Shown here piece after piece: positions 1-8,156 of a DNA stretch of 39,088 nt (positions within the stretch are counted from its first letter, which is position 1; each line of letters begins with the position of its first letter). Under the pieces are notes generated by a model, which did no database searches, had not been told where the DNA came from, and worked only from the letters and a program-made list of their open reading frames with translations. Location: NCBI GenBank assembly GCA_900315495.1, contig OMZJ01000017.1:1-39088 (forward strand), in the 5' to 3' direction. The stretch comes from an uncultured Lachnospiraceae bacterium. GTDB taxonomy: Bacteria > Bacillota > Clostridia > Lachnospirales > Lachnospiraceae. The position numbers were made by a program, and so were the translations under genes.

Positions 1-23
1 AAGTATAAGAGAGGGTGTTTGAC

Positions 24-404
24 ATGAGTCAGAAAAAGGTGGATGAATATAAGAAGTTCAAGAAGAATCGCCGTAAGAATATCAAGAAGGAAGTCTTCCG
101 GGAGCGCCTCGGAAAGGCTACGGTTATTCTGATTCTCTGCGCGATTGTTGCGGGCTGTGGGATCGCCGGCGGTGTGAGCGCTTACAATACGCGCCAGAAG
201 AAACTGGCATCGCTTCCGAGCTTTGACACGACCCAGTTTGTCCTCTCGGATTACGCGGGAATTCAGAATACGGAGGAGAACACTGCGGGAGAAGCGGAGT
301 CCGAGGCAGAAACCGATCGTGAGACATCGGAGGAGACCGGTTCCGACTCCGGCACCGGGGAATCCGTGCCGGAGTCCGCAAAGGAGGCGACCGCGCAGGG
401 CTGA
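24..404 (+). CDS. small single-pass membrane protein, unknown function
   Basis: A 126-residue protein that I do not recognise. The first 30 residues are very basic (Lys/Arg rich). One hydrophobic segment spans about residues 32-53, and the rest is an acidic Glu/Ser/Thr/Gly-rich tail that looks disordered. The charge pattern suggests a cytoplasmic N-terminus with the acidic tail outside the membrane. I chose the ATG at 24 because a GAGAGGG ribosome binding site lies 8 bases upstream; a GTG at 15 in the same frame overlaps that site. A strong terminator follows at 461-505, so this is the last gene of a unit that begins before the window. Function is unknown. Confidence 0.7.
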   Translation: MSQKKVDEYKKFKKNRRKNIKKEVFRERLGKATVILILCAIVAGCGIAGGVSAYNTRQKKLASLPSFDTTQFVLSDYAGIQNTEENTAGEAESEAETDRETSEETGSDSGTGESVPESAKEATAQG

Positions 405-460
405 GGCCGGCGCGGGGTGACGCAGGCACGGGATGTGCGGTGCGCGCACACAGAATGCAG

Positions 461-505
461 GGCATGTGTATACGGAAAGGGCCGTATATCCATGCCTTGT
501 TTTGT
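461..505 (+). terminator. intrinsic terminator
   Basis: Arms GGCATG (461-466) and CATGCC (491-496) pair, and inside them TATACGG (469-475) pairs with CCGTATA (482-488), with a 2x2 internal loop between. A T-rich run TTGTTTTGT follows. It ends the transcript of the small membrane protein. Confidence 0.8.
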
Positions 506-612
506 ACTCTGCCGGCTGGCAGAGCGCAGCCTTCTTTCTCAGGATGCCTGCTGCATCGTTCATGGATCATTCTGTACTGCGGCGGGGCGTGTGCCCGCAT
601 GCAAATCCTTTC

Positions 613-641
613 TTGCAAAACAGACAGGTGTCAGCTATACT
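613..641 (+). promoter_or_regulatory. sigma-A promoter of the gtrA-like/pyrophosphatase operon
   Basis: TTGCAA (613-618), 17-base spacer, TATACT (636-641). Expected start near 648, about 80 bases before the gtrA-like gene. Confidence 0.7.
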
Positions 642-726
642 GAACCCGTTTCGTTGTCCGGTCTGTGCACCAGCTGGTGCGCAGAACCCCGTCCTCCGGC
701 ATCGGTAAGGTGCCAGCTGCAATTCT

Positions 727-1212
727 ATGAAAAAAATTTCAAAACTTGTCACCCGATATCATGAAGTGATTGCCTATCTGTTCTGGGGCGTGATGACGAC
801 CCTCGTCAACTGGGTCATCTATACGATCTTTGTGCGCCTTCTCGGAGTGGGAGCGCAATCTGTCGTGAGAATTCTCGGCAGCAACTTTGCGACGAATATC
901 TTCTGGGCGAATGTCATTTCCTGGATCGGCGCAGTGGTATTTGCCTTTTTTACCAACAAGGTCCGCGTGTTTGAATCCCGCTCCTTTGCGCCTTCCGTCG
1001 TCCTTCCGGAGTTTTTCCGGTTTGCCGGCGCCAGGGTCGTCACAGGCCTGCTCGAGAGCTTCCTGGTTCCGTTCCTCGTCGGGCGGGGCCTGAATCAGAC
1101 CATCTTCGGCATCGAGGGGAGCATTGCGAAGATTCTGGTCAGTGTGATCGTTGTCATCCTGAACTATGTATTCAGCAAGCTGCTGGTATTCCGCAAGAAA
1201 AAGGAGGCCTGA
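727..1212 (+). CDS. GtrA-family membrane protein
   Basis: A 161-residue hydrophobic protein with four predicted membrane segments, matching the small GtrA/DPMS family in length and pattern. The family is linked to moving or flipping undecaprenyl-linked sugars for cell-surface polysaccharide decoration; its exact role here is not shown by the sequence. Conserved-looking features include the N-terminal YLFWGVMTTLVNW segment, the Phe/Asn/Lys-containing FAFFTNK loop after the second helix, and a basic C-terminus after the last helix (LNYVFSKLLVFRKKK). The ribosome binding site is weak (AAGGTG about 14 bases upstream). The stop lies 3 bases before the pyrophosphatase start, and the ribosome binding site of that gene sits inside the gtrA end, so the two are co-transcribed and probably coupled. 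Confidence 0.85.
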   Translation: MKKISKLVTRYHEVIAYLFWGVMTTLVNWVIYTIFVRLLGVGAQSVVRILGSNFATNIFWANVISWIGAVVFAFFTNKVRVFESRSFAPSVVLPEFFRFAGARVVTGLLESFLVPFLVGRGLNQTIFGIEGSIAKILVSVIVVILNYVFSKLLVFRKKKEA

Positions 1213-1215
1213 GCC

Positions 1216-2883
1216 ATGCCAGGAAAGTCATCGGTATTTGTAATCGGACACAGAAACCCGGATACAGACTCCATCTGTTCTGCCATTGCCTACGCCAGGC
1301 TGAAAAATGCCATCGATCCGGAGAAGGAATATCTGGCCTGCCGTGCCGGCCGGATCAATGATGAGACCGGATTCGTGCTGCGGACCTTCCAGACACCGGA
1401 GCCGGCACTGGTGGAAGATGTCCGCACCCAGGTGAGCGATATCGAGATTCACCGCACGGCGGGCGTTTCCCGCACGATCTCCCTGAAATCCGCCTGGGAT
1501 CTGATGAACCAGCAGTCGATTGTCACGCTCCCGATTACGCGGAGCAAACGTCTGGAAGGGCTGATCACGGTGTCGGATATCACCGAGTCCTTCATGGACG
1601 GCTACGACAACATGGTGCTCTCCAAGGCCCATACCAGGTTTACGAACATTGTGGAAACGCTGGAGGGAACCGCGGTGGTCGGTGATCCCAATACCTATTT
1701 TACCCATGGAAAAGTCTTCATCGCGGCAGCCAATCCGGACGTCATGGAGAGCTATATCGAGAAGGGCGATCTCGTCATTCTGGGAAACCGCTATGAGGCA
1801 CAGCTGTGCGCCATCGAGATGGATGCAGCCTGCATCGTCGTGTGCGAGGGCGTCAAGGTCTCCATCACCATCCAGAAGCTGGCCCAGGAGCATGGCTGTA
1901 TCGTGATCAGCACGCCGTTTGACACGTTTACAGCGGCACGTTTCATCAACCAGTCCATGCCGGTCAGCTTTTATATGAAAAAAGACCATCTCGTCACCTT
2001 CTCCATCAATGATTATATTGACGACATCCGGCCGACGATGGCCAGCCTCCGGCACCGGGACTTTCCGATCATCGGCGAGGACGGGTCCTATATCGGGATG
2101 ATCTCCCGCAGAAATCTGCTGGGTGCTAAGCGCAAACAGGTGATCATGGTGGATCACAATGAACCCGACCAGGCGGTCCGCGGGATCCGGGATGCGGAGA
2201 TTCTGGAGATCCTGGATCATCACCGGCTCGGCACCGTGGAGACGGCATCACCGGTCTATTTCCGCTGTGAGCCGCTGGGGTGCACGGCGACGATTGTGTG
2301 GGAGTGCTATCACGAGCACGGCGTGGAGATTCCGCAGGACACGGCGGGAATTCTGCTCTCGGCGATCATCTCTGACACACTTTTGTTCCGCTCGCCGACC
2401 TGCACGCAGATGGATCGGAGGGCCGCGGCAGAGCTGGCCGATATCGCGAAGATAGACCCGGAGGATCTGGCTAAGCGGATGTTTGCGGCGGGCAGCAATC
2501 TGCGCAACAAGACGCCGGAGCAGATCCTTTTCCAGGATTACAAGCGCTTCAACATCGACGGCATGGAGATCGGCATCGGACAGATCAGTTCCATGAGCAA
2601 GGAAGAACTGGACAGCCTGGAAAAGATCATGAAGCCCTATCTGCCGAAGGCGCGGCAGAGTCAGGGAGTATCGATGATCTGCATCATGCTGACGGGGATC
2701 CTGGAGGAGGATTCCGTGCTGCTGTATGACGGGGAGCAGCCCGCGGCAGACCGGATCATTTCCGCGGCATTTCACGAGGAGGCAAAGGACGGGAGAATTT
2801 ACCTGAAGGGCGTTGTCTCCCGGAAAAAGCAGATGGTTCCGGCACTGACAGCCAGCGTCGAGCAGCTCCATCAGATTTCCTGA
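1216..2883 (+). CDS. ppaC: manganese-dependent family II inorganic pyrophosphatase with CBS and DRTGG domains
   Basis: Hydrolyses pyrophosphate to phosphate in the cytoplasm, pulling biosynthetic reactions forward. The 555-residue length fits the regulated subclass, in which a CBS pair and a DRTGG domain interrupt the DHH catalytic domain. Seen motifs: GHRNPDTDS near residue 11 (metal ligands His and two Asp), VDHNEPDQ near 312, DHHRLG near 333 (the DHH motif), and the C-terminal SRKKQ substrate-binding motif of the DHHA2 domain. The region between about residues 65 and 305 holds the CBS/DRTGG insert, which in this family senses adenine nucleotides. Start ATG at 1216 has AAGGAGG at 1201-1207, 8 bases upstream. 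It sits between the gtrA-like gene and the flavin-reductase-like gene in one operon. Confidence 0.93.
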   Translation: MPGKSSVFVIGHRNPDTDSICSAIAYARLKNAIDPEKEYLACRAGRINDETGFVLRTFQTPEPALVEDVRTQVSDIEIHRTAGVSRTISLKSAWDLMNQQSIVTLPITRSKRLEGLITVSDITESFMDGYDNMVLSKAHTRFTNIVETLEGTAVVGDPNTYFTHGKVFIAAANPDVMESYIEKGDLVILGNRYEAQLCAIEMDAACIVVCEGVKVSITIQKLAQEHGCIVISTPFDTFTAARFINQSMPVSFYMKKDHLVTFSINDYIDDIRPTMASLRHRDFPIIGEDGSYIGMISRRNLLGAKRKQVIMVDHNEPDQAVRGIRDAEILEILDHHRLGTVETASPVYFRCEPLGCTATIVWECYHEHGVEIPQDTAGILLSAIISDTLLFRSPTCTQMDRRAAAELADIAKIDPEDLAKRMFAAGSNLRNKTPEQILFQDYKRFNIDGMEIGIGQISSMSKEELDSLEKIMKPYLPKARQSQGVSMICIMLTGILEEDSVLLYDGEQPAADRIISAAFHEEAKDGRIYLKGVVSRKKQMVPALTASVEQLHQIS

Positions 2884-2932
2884 TCCGCCGGGCGGGCCTT
2901 CGGCAGAGGTCGGGAGAGAAAGGATTTTACAG

Positions 2933-4039
2933 ATGCAGAATCATGCAAAGACAACATTCCCGGCGGGAAACATGCTCTACCCGGTTCCCCCGGTTCTGGT
3001 ATCGGTACGGGGAGCGGACGGCAGCATCAATGTGCTGACGGTCGCATGGGCGGGGACCGTGTGTTCGGATCCGGCGATGCTCTCGATTTCCGTCCGGCCG
3101 TCCCGGCATTCCTACGAGATGCTCCGGCAGTCCGGGGAGTTTGTGGTGAACCTGGTGACGGAAGAGATGGTTCCGGCGGCCGATTTCTGCGGCGTGCGCT
3201 CCGGCGCGCAGATCGACAAGTTTGAGGCAGCCGGGCTGACGCCGTCGGCATCCGAGAAGGTGGCGGCACCCGGGATCGCGGAAAGCCCGGTCAATATTGA
3301 GTGCCGCGTCAGACAGGTGATCCCCCTCGGAAGCCACGATCTTTTCCTGGCAGACGTTGCAGCGGTCCGGGTGGATTCCGATCTTCTGGACGCGGAGGGA
3401 AAGCTTCACCTGGAACGCGCGAAACTCGTGGCCTACAGCCATGGCATGTACTATGCACTCGGACGGGAGCTTGGATCCTTCGGATTCTCGGTCCGGAAAT
3501 CCGCACCGCAGGCAGCGGGACTGATGAAGCGGGCGGAGGAAGAACAGAAAGAAGCCGGACAGGAAGAGAGAGAGGCGGCGGACCGCGCGGAAGGCAAAGG
3601 GAAAGACAGGCCCTACCGGCAGCTGCCGAAAAAGGTAGACAAGTACGGCAATGCGGTGGAAAAGCGTCCTTACCGCGGAAAACCCGGACAGGGGAAGCGC
3701 TCCGATCACGGAGGTTCCTCCCGGAATGCGGGAACAGGCCGCGGTTACGGCGGAGAGAAGCGCTCCGATCACGGAGGTTCCTCCCGGAATGCGGGAACAG
3801 GCCGCGGTTACGGCGGAGAGAAGCGCTCCGTGCATGGAAGTTCCTCCCGGAATGCCGGAGCAGATCGGAAATATGCCGGTGGGAATCGTTCTGCCCGCGA
3901 AGGATCTGCCCGGAACGCGGGAACCGGCAGGGGATATGACGCCGGAAAGCGCTCCGCCCGCGGCGGTGCCCCTGCGGGAAAGAGAAGCAGCGCCGGCGGC
4001 CGTACCCATGCCGGAAACAGCCGGGGACGGCAGTCCTGA
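2933..4039 (+). CDS. flavin-reductase-like FMN-binding protein with repetitive Gly/Arg/Ser-rich tail
   Basis: The first 185 or so residues match the flavin reductase-like (split-barrel, FMN-binding) family: a PVPPVLVSV start, a TVAWAGTVCSDPAMLSISVRPSRHSYE core and a GEFVVNLV stretch. Such proteins bind FMN and reduce flavin or act in redox reactions; the actual substrate is unknown. From about residue 190 the protein changes. A charged, Glu/Lys-rich linker is followed by roughly 115 residues of Gly/Arg/Ser/Asn repeats, including four 21-residue units, two of them identical in DNA. This tail is strongly basic, probably disordered and resembles RGG-type nucleic-acid or polyanion-binding tails (inference). 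Ordinary family members end near residue 180-200. AGAAAGGA precedes the ATG. No terminator separates it from the pyrophosphatase gene 49 bases upstream. Confidence 0.85.
   Translation: MQNHAKTTFPAGNMLYPVPPVLVSVRGADGSINVLTVAWAGTVCSDPAMLSISVRPSRHSYEMLRQSGEFVVNLVTEEMVPAADFCGVRSGAQIDKFEAAGLTPSASEKVAAPGIAESPVNIECRVRQVIPLGSHDLFLADVAAVRVDSDLLDAEGKLHLERAKLVAYSHGMYYALGRELGSFGFSVRKSAPQAAGLMKRAEEEQKEAGQEEREAADRAEGKGKDRPYRQLPKKVDKYGNAVEKRPYRGKPGQGKRSDHGGSSRNAGTGRGYGGEKRSDHGGSSRNAGTGRGYGGEKRSVHGSSSRNAGADRKYAGGNRSAREGSARNAGTGRGYDAGKRSARGGAPAGKRSSAGGRTHAGNSRGRQS
3695..3946 (+). repeat. 63-bp in-frame tandem repeats
   Basis: Four 63-bp units: 3695-3757, 3758-3820, 3821-3883 and 3884-3946. The first two are identical by eye; the third and fourth are progressively diverged, and a partial fifth follows. 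Each encodes 21 residues containing the pattern R-S-x-x-G-S-S/A-R-N-A-G. The period is a multiple of three, so copy number changes would keep the frame. Confidence 0.9.
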
Positions 4040-4368
4040 GTGATGGCTTTCGCAGACGGCTGATCGTTCGGCCGGCCAGCAGCACCTGTCCGGGTGTCCG
4101 GTGCGGAAGGCGAATCCAGCTTTCTGAGTTGGAATCCGGCAGGCGGAACAGTGCCGGCCGGCGGGACAGCCAGGGAAACTGTGTGGATTATTACGAAAAT
4201 GTTACAGAAAAACGACTTTTTTGTATCATTCATGACAAAAAACACCAGTACAAGTTTACAAATCCGGATTTCATGTTATAATGTGACCGTTCAATGCAGT
4301 GGGGGAATAGTAGGATCCTTTGCTGACAATCAGGCGCAGGCCTGCATGAAGCTTAAGGAGTAATTCAT
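4040..4368. other. intergenic stretch with the murA promoter
   Basis: About 330 bases. The only clear signal is the murA promoter at 4255-4282. GC-rich sequence at 4040-4170 can form local hairpins, but none has a proper U tail, so no terminator for the flavin-reductase-like gene is called. The stretch 4180-4270 is AT-rich. Confidence 0.6.
4255..4282 (+). promoter_or_regulatory. sigma-A promoter of murA with extended -10
   Basis: TTTACA (4255-4260), 16-base spacer, TATAAT (4277-4282), with the extended TG at 4274-4275. Expected start near 4289. Confidence 0.8.
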
Positions 4369-5670
4369 ATGGAACAGTATATCGTAAAAGGCGGGAACCC
4401 GCTGGCCGGTGAAGTGGTGATCAGCGGGGCGAAGAATGCCGCCCTCGGCATTCTTGCTGCAGCGATCCTGGCAGACAGCCCGGTGACAATCAGCAACCTG
4501 CCCGATGTAAACGACGTGAATGTTCTGCTCGAGGCGATCGGTGAGACAGGAGCCTCTGTTTTGCGGATCGACCGTCATACTGCAAAAATAAATGGTGCCG
4601 GAATTTACAATTGTGTTGTAAATAATAGTTACATCAAGAAAATGCGCGCCTCCTATTATCTTCTGGGGGCACTTCTGGGAAAATATCATCACGCGGAGGT
4701 CGCTCTTCCCGGCGGCTGCAACATCGGAAGCCGTCCGATTGACCAGCACCTGAAGGGATTCCGCGCACTGGGCGCCACCGGCCGGGTGGTCAACGGCATG
4801 GTGATTGTGGATGCCAAGAGGCTGAAGGGTGCGCGTATCTACTTCGACAAGGTCTCCGTCGGCGCCACGATCAATGTCATGCTGGCAGCGACGATGGCAG
4901 AGGGCCGCACGGTTCTGGAAAATGTGGCGAAGGAGCCGCATGTCGTGGATGTCGCGAACCTCCTCAATGCGATGGGCGCCAGCATCAAGGGTGCGGGCAC
5001 GGATGTCATCCGCATCGACGGGGTACACGCGATGCACGGCGTGGAGTACAGCGTCATCCCGGACCAGATCGAGGCCGGGACCTTCATGTTTGCCAGCGCG
5101 GCCACACGCGGGGATGTCACGATCCGGAATGTCATCCCGAAGCATCTGGAATGTCTGACGTCCAAGCTCCGCGAGATCGGGTGTGAGGTGTCCGAGTTTG
5201 ATGATTCCATCCGTGTGGTCTGCAACCACAGACTACACTGCACGTCCGTGAACACCATGCCCTATCCGGGATTCCCGACCGATATGCAGCCGCAGATCAC
5301 GGTTCTTCTGAGCCTTGCGAAGGGCACCAGCATTGTCACCGAGAGCATTTTTGAGAACCGGTTCCGCTATGTGGACGAGCTCTCCAAGATGGGGGCAAAT
5401 GTCCGCGTTGAGGGCGGAAATATTGCGATCATCAACGGCTGCGAGCATCTCTCCGGCGCGCAGGTATCTGTCCCGGATCTTCGGGCGGGTGCGGCGCTGG
5501 TGATTGCCGCGCTGGCGGCCGACGGCGTGACGACGCTGGAGGATATCGAATACATCAAGCGCGGTTATGAGGATTTTCCGGAAAAGATCAGAAGTCTCGG
5601 CGGTATGATCGAGGAGGTCAGCACCGAGCGGGAGATCAACAAGTTCCGTATGAAAGCGCTGAGTATGTGA
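4369..5670 (+). CDS. murA: UDP-N-acetylglucosamine 1-carboxyvinyltransferase
   Basis: Transfers enolpyruvate from PEP to UDP-GlcNAc, the first committed step of peptidoglycan synthesis, in the cytoplasm. The 433-residue length is typical. Seen features: GxxxISGAKNAAL near residues 14-26 (substrate-binding Lys22/Asn23 region); the loop LPGGCNIGSRPIDQH with the catalytic Cys at 117, which is also the fosfomycin target; and PDQIEAGTFMFA and GFPTDMQPQ motifs typical of the family. Low-GC Gram-positives often carry two paralogues (MurA1, MurA2/MurZ); I cannot tell which one this is. ATG at 4369 follows AAGGAG at 4355-4360. It has its own promoter and a strong terminator, so it is monocistronic. 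Confidence 0.96.
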   Translation: MEQYIVKGGNPLAGEVVISGAKNAALGILAAAILADSPVTISNLPDVNDVNVLLEAIGETGASVLRIDRHTAKINGAGIYNCVVNNSYIKKMRASYYLLGALLGKYHHAEVALPGGCNIGSRPIDQHLKGFRALGATGRVVNGMVIVDAKRLKGARIYFDKVSVGATINVMLAATMAEGRTVLENVAKEPHVVDVANLLNAMGASIKGAGTDVIRIDGVHAMHGVEYSVIPDQIEAGTFMFASAATRGDVTIRNVIPKHLECLTSKLREIGCEVSEFDDSIRVVCNHRLHCTSVNTMPYPGFPTDMQPQITVLLSLAKGTSIVTESIFENRFRYVDELSKMGANVRVEGGNIAIINGCEHLSGAQVSVPDLRAGAALVIAALAADGVTTLEDIEYIKRGYEDFPEKIRSLGGMIEEVSTEREINKFRMKALSM

Positions 5671-5696
5671 TCAGGCGGATTCCATTCCGCTGTGAG

Positions 5697-5732
5697 ATAC
5701 CGTATGCCGGTTCGCCGGTATACGGTATTTTT
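5697..5732 (+). terminator. intrinsic terminator of murA
   Basis: A 14-bp stem (5697-5710 with 5715-5728, one G-T pair) closed by a TTCG tetraloop and followed by TTTTT. Confidence 0.93.
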
Positions 5733-5817
5733 GTATCACGGGCATGCCGTCAGAGAATCTTGGCAGTAACTGACGAAAAACAGGAAAAAGCGGAGAGATT
5801 CTTATACAAAAAATCAC

Positions 5818-5846
5818 TTGCCATGATACAGGTGTATGGTTATAAT
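5818..5846 (+). promoter_or_regulatory. sigma-A promoter of metK
   Basis: TTGCCA (5818-5823), 17-base spacer, perfect TATAAT (5841-5846). Expected start near 5853, just ahead of the riboswitch. Confidence 0.85.
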
Positions 5847-5878
5847 CAGACGAGGCTGCGAAAGCAGCGATACAAGCC

Positions 5879-6015
5879 CTTTTATTCAGAGTGACGGAGA
5901 TACAAGGATCGATGAAGTCACGGCAACCCCCTTTGCGGAAGGTGCCAGCCTGAGCGGGCGGACGGCGAATGCTGTTTGCTGTACGGTGATAACCCGTGCG
6001 TTCGAACAATAAGAG
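5879..6015 (+). promoter_or_regulatory. SAM-I (S-box) riboswitch aptamer
   Basis: Matches the S-box core in order: AGAGTGACGGAG (the AGAG-GGAG segment), GATGAAGTCACGGCAACC (the conserved GAUGAA and GGCAACC segments), then AAGGTGCCA (the conserved AAGGUGC). Helix P1 is CTTTTATT (5879-5886) with AATAAGAG (6008-6015). Binding of S-adenosylmethionine should stabilise P1. The position directly upstream of metK is the classic place for this class. Confidence 0.9.
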
Positions 6016-6072
6016 GTGACGGTATTACAATACAGTAATTCTGTCGCCCTCTTTCGGAGGGCTTTTTCTTTT
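6012..6072 (+). terminator. S-box expression platform: antiterminator and terminator
   Basis: Terminator: GCCCTC (6046-6051) with GAGGGC (6057-6062), followed by TTTTTCTTTTT. Competing antiterminator: AGAGGTGAC (6012-6020) with GTCGCCCTCT (6043-6052), one bulge. The antiterminator shares 6012-6015 with the 3' side of P1, so SAM binding blocks it, the terminator forms and metK is shut off. All three helices are visible in the sequence; the switching direction follows the known class. Confidence 0.85.
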
Positions 6073-6195
6073 TCTCCTGCTGCCGGTTTTCCCGGACGTG
6101 CCGTTTTCACAGCAGCGGCACGGGGCTTTTTCCAGCCGTGCGTGCGGCGGATGCCGCATGTGCGAAGTTTTCAACAGAAAGGATCACAGACTGAA

Positions 6196-7383
6196 ATGGC
6201 AAGACACTTATTCACTTCTGAATCGGTCACCGAGGGACATCCGGACAAAATCTGCGACCAGATTTCCGACGCGATTCTGGACGCACATCTGGAGCAGGAT
6301 CCGATGAGCCGTGTCGCCTGCGAGACCATCGCCACCACCGGTATGGTTCTGATCATGGGTGAGATCACCAGCAAGGCCCATGTCGATTACCAGCAGATCG
6401 TCAGAAAGACCATCCGGGAGATCGGCTACACCGATTCCGCCTATGGCTTTGACGCGGACACCTGCGCGGTGATCACGGTGCTGGACAAGCAGTCCACCGA
6501 TATCGCGATGGGCGTCGACAAGTCTCTGGAGGCCAAGGACGGTGAGGACACCGATGATCTTGACACCGGCGCGGGCGATCAGGGCATGATGTTCGGCTAT
6601 GCGACCAATGAGACGCCAGAGCTGATGCCGTATCCAATTATGCTGGCCCACAAGCTCGCAAGACAGCTGGCTTATGTCCGCAAGGACGGCACGCTGAAGT
6701 ATCTCCGCCCGGATGGCAAGACCCAGGTCACGGTGGAGTACGACGACGACAACAAGCCGGTCCGTCTGGACGCGGTGGTGCTCTCCACGCAGCATGACCC
6801 GGATGTCACGCAGGAGCAGATCCACAAGGACATCAAGAAGTATGTCTTCGACCAGATCCTTCCGAAGGATCTGGTGGATGAGAACACCAAGTTCTTCATC
6901 AACCCGACCGGGCGCTTTGTCATCGGCGGACCGCAGGGAGACAGCGGCCTGACCGGGCGCAAGATCATTGTCGACACCTACGGAGGCATGGCACGCCACG
7001 GCGGCGGCGCATTCTCCGGCAAGGACTGCACCAAGGTGGACCGTTCTGCCAGCTACGCGGCAAGATATGTCGCCAAGAACATCGTGGCTGCCGGCCTTGC
7101 GGACCGTTGCGAGATTCAGATTTCCTACGCCATCGGTGTGGCGCATCCGACTTCCATCAGCATTGACACCTTCGGAACCGGCAAGGTTTCGGATCGGAAG
7201 CTGGAGCAGCTGGTGCGCGAGCACTTTGACCTCCGCCCGGCCGGCATCATCCGGATGCTTGACCTTCGCCGCCCGATCTACAGACAGACGGCAGCGTACG
7301 GGCACTTCGGCCGCACCGATGTGGATCTTCCGTGGGAGAAGACCAACAAGGCGGCAGAGCTTGCGGAAGCGGCAAAAGACTGA
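6196..7383 (+). CDS. metK: S-adenosylmethionine synthetase
   Basis: Makes S-adenosylmethionine from methionine and ATP in the cytoplasm. At 395 residues it is standard length. Seen motifs: [13 protein letters not shown] (residues 6-18, ATP binding), [12 protein letters not shown] (the signature hexapeptide region) and GGGAFSGKD (the P-loop-like second signature). The reading frame stays open upstream to 6016, but that extension runs through the riboswitch terminator; the [10 protein letters not shown] start at 6196 is the family N-terminus and has GAAAGG upstream. The gene is controlled by the S-box riboswitch at 5879-6072. Its stop overlaps the next start (TGATG), so the RluA-type gene and aspartokinase should share SAM control. 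Confidence 0.97.
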   Translation: MARHLFTSESVTEGHPDKICDQISDAILDAHLEQDPMSRVACETIATTGMVLIMGEITSKAHVDYQQIVRKTIREIGYTDSAYGFDADTCAVITVLDKQSTDIAMGVDKSLEAKDGEDTDDLDTGAGDQGMMFGYATNETPELMPYPIMLAHKLARQLAYVRKDGTLKYLRPDGKTQVTVEYDDDNKPVRLDAVVLSTQHDPDVTQEQIHKDIKKYVFDQILPKDLVDENTKFFINPTGRFVIGGPQGDSGLTGRKIIVDTYGGMARHGGGAFSGKDCTKVDRSASYAARYVAKNIVAAGLADRCEIQISYAIGVAHPTSISIDTFGTGKVSDRKLEQLVREHFDLRPAGIIRMLDLRRPIYRQTAAYGHFGRTDVDLPWEKTNKAAELAEAAKD

Positions 7384-8156
7384 TGCCGGATATCCTCTAT
7401 GAAGACGATTCCATCCTGGTGGTGCGAAAGCCGGCCGGGCAGGAATCGCAGAGGGGCCGGGGACTCTCGCTGGACCTCGAGAGTGAACTGAAAAATTATA
7501 TCGCGCGGACCACACGCCGTCCGGAACCGTATCTGGCGGTTGTCCACCGCCTTGACCGACCGGTGGCGGGCGTGATGGTCTACGCAAAGACGAAAAACGC
7601 AGCGGCTGTCCTCAGCCGCTCGTTTTCTACAGGAAACAGCCGGAAGGAGTACGAGGCACTGACGGACGGGATTCCGGCCCGGGCGGAGGGCACGCTGGAA
7701 AACTGGGTGCTCCCGTACCGGGCAGGGAATCTTTCAAAAGTCCTGACGGGAGATGAGGCGGCAGGCATCCCGGCGAGCCGGAAGGCACTGCTGCGGTATC
7801 GGTCCGTGGAACTGTCCGCATGTGAGGCGTTTTCGATTGCGCCGGACCCGGCGGGATCCGGCGGGATTCGCCTTCTCCTGGCCGGAAAGCCCTTCGGCCG
7901 GGTGGAGGAGAGCCGGATATCCCGGATCGGCGCGGTCCGGATCACGCTTCTGACCGGGAGACATCACCAGATCCGGGCACAGCTGGCAGCAGCGGGCTTT
8001 CCGGTGCTGGGAGACGCAAAATACGGAAATCCGTGCGATGAGATCCAGGTCAGCCGCGGTACCATTGCCCTTGCAGCGGTCCGGCTGTCTTTCCGGCATC
8101 CGGTCCATGGAAGGATGATGACATTTTGCTGGGACGGGAGGATGACAGATGGTTAA
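7383..8156 (+). CDS. RluA-family pseudouridine synthase
   Basis: Converts uridine to pseudouridine in rRNA or tRNA; the exact target cannot be read from the sequence. The 257-residue protein carries the RluA motif VVHRLDRPVAGVMVYAKT near residue 55 with the catalytic Asp of HRLD, and later GRHHQIRAQLAAAGFPVLGDAKYG, the conserved C-terminal family motif. The N-terminus ILYEDDSILVVRKPAGQ is typical for members that lack the S4 RNA-binding domain. The start ATG at 7383 overlaps the metK stop by one base. The end overlaps lysC by 8 bases, so all three are translationally coupled and under the metK S-box leader. A link between this enzyme and methionine or lysine supply is not obvious. Confidence 0.9.
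   Translation: MPDILYEDDSILVVRKPAGQESQRGRGLSLDLESELKNYIARTTRRPEPYLAVVHRLDRPVAGVMVYAKTKNAAAVLSRSFSTGNSRKEYEALTDGIPARAEGTLENWVLPYRAGNLSKVLTGDEAAGIPASRKALLRYRSVELSACEAFSIAPDPAGSGGIRLLLAGKPFGRVEESRISRIGAVRITLLTGRHHQIRAQLAAAGFPVLGDAKYGNPCDEIQVSRGTIALAAVRLSFRHPVHGRMMTFCWDGRMTDG

Larger units (their letters stand above)
405..726. other. intergenic stretch with terminator and promoter
   Basis: About 320 bases without a convincing gene. It holds the terminator of the first gene (461-505) and the promoter of the next operon (613-641). Three overlapping plus-strand frames stay open here, but they lack ribosome binding sites, recognisable protein sequence or agreement with one another, so I treat the stretch as non-coding. 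Confidence 0.6.
5671..6195. other. murA terminator, metK promoter and S-box leader
   Basis: This 525-base gap is fully regulatory: the murA terminator (5697-5732), the metK promoter (5818-5846), the SAM-I aptamer (5879-6015), the expression platform (6012-6072), then about 125 bases of leader up to the metK start with a possible small hairpin. No separate gene is seen. Confidence 0.8.

Noticed and set aside
417..764. 115-residue and two shorter plus-strand frames
   Set aside because: They overlap each other, cross a terminator and a promoter, and show no ribosome binding site or protein-like composition.
1228..2223. 331-residue minus-strand open frame inside the pyrophosphatase gene
   Set aside because: Shadow of a well-supported gene with intact catalytic motifs on the plus strand.
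2927..4009. 360-residue repetitive minus-strand open frame opposite the flavin-reductase-like gene
   Set aside because: Its repeats simply mirror the 63-bp repeats of the plus-strand gene, and only the plus-strand frame has a recognisable N-terminal domain.
6016..6195. N-terminal extension of metK
   Set aside because: It would run through the riboswitch terminator, has no ribosome binding site and is absent from the family.
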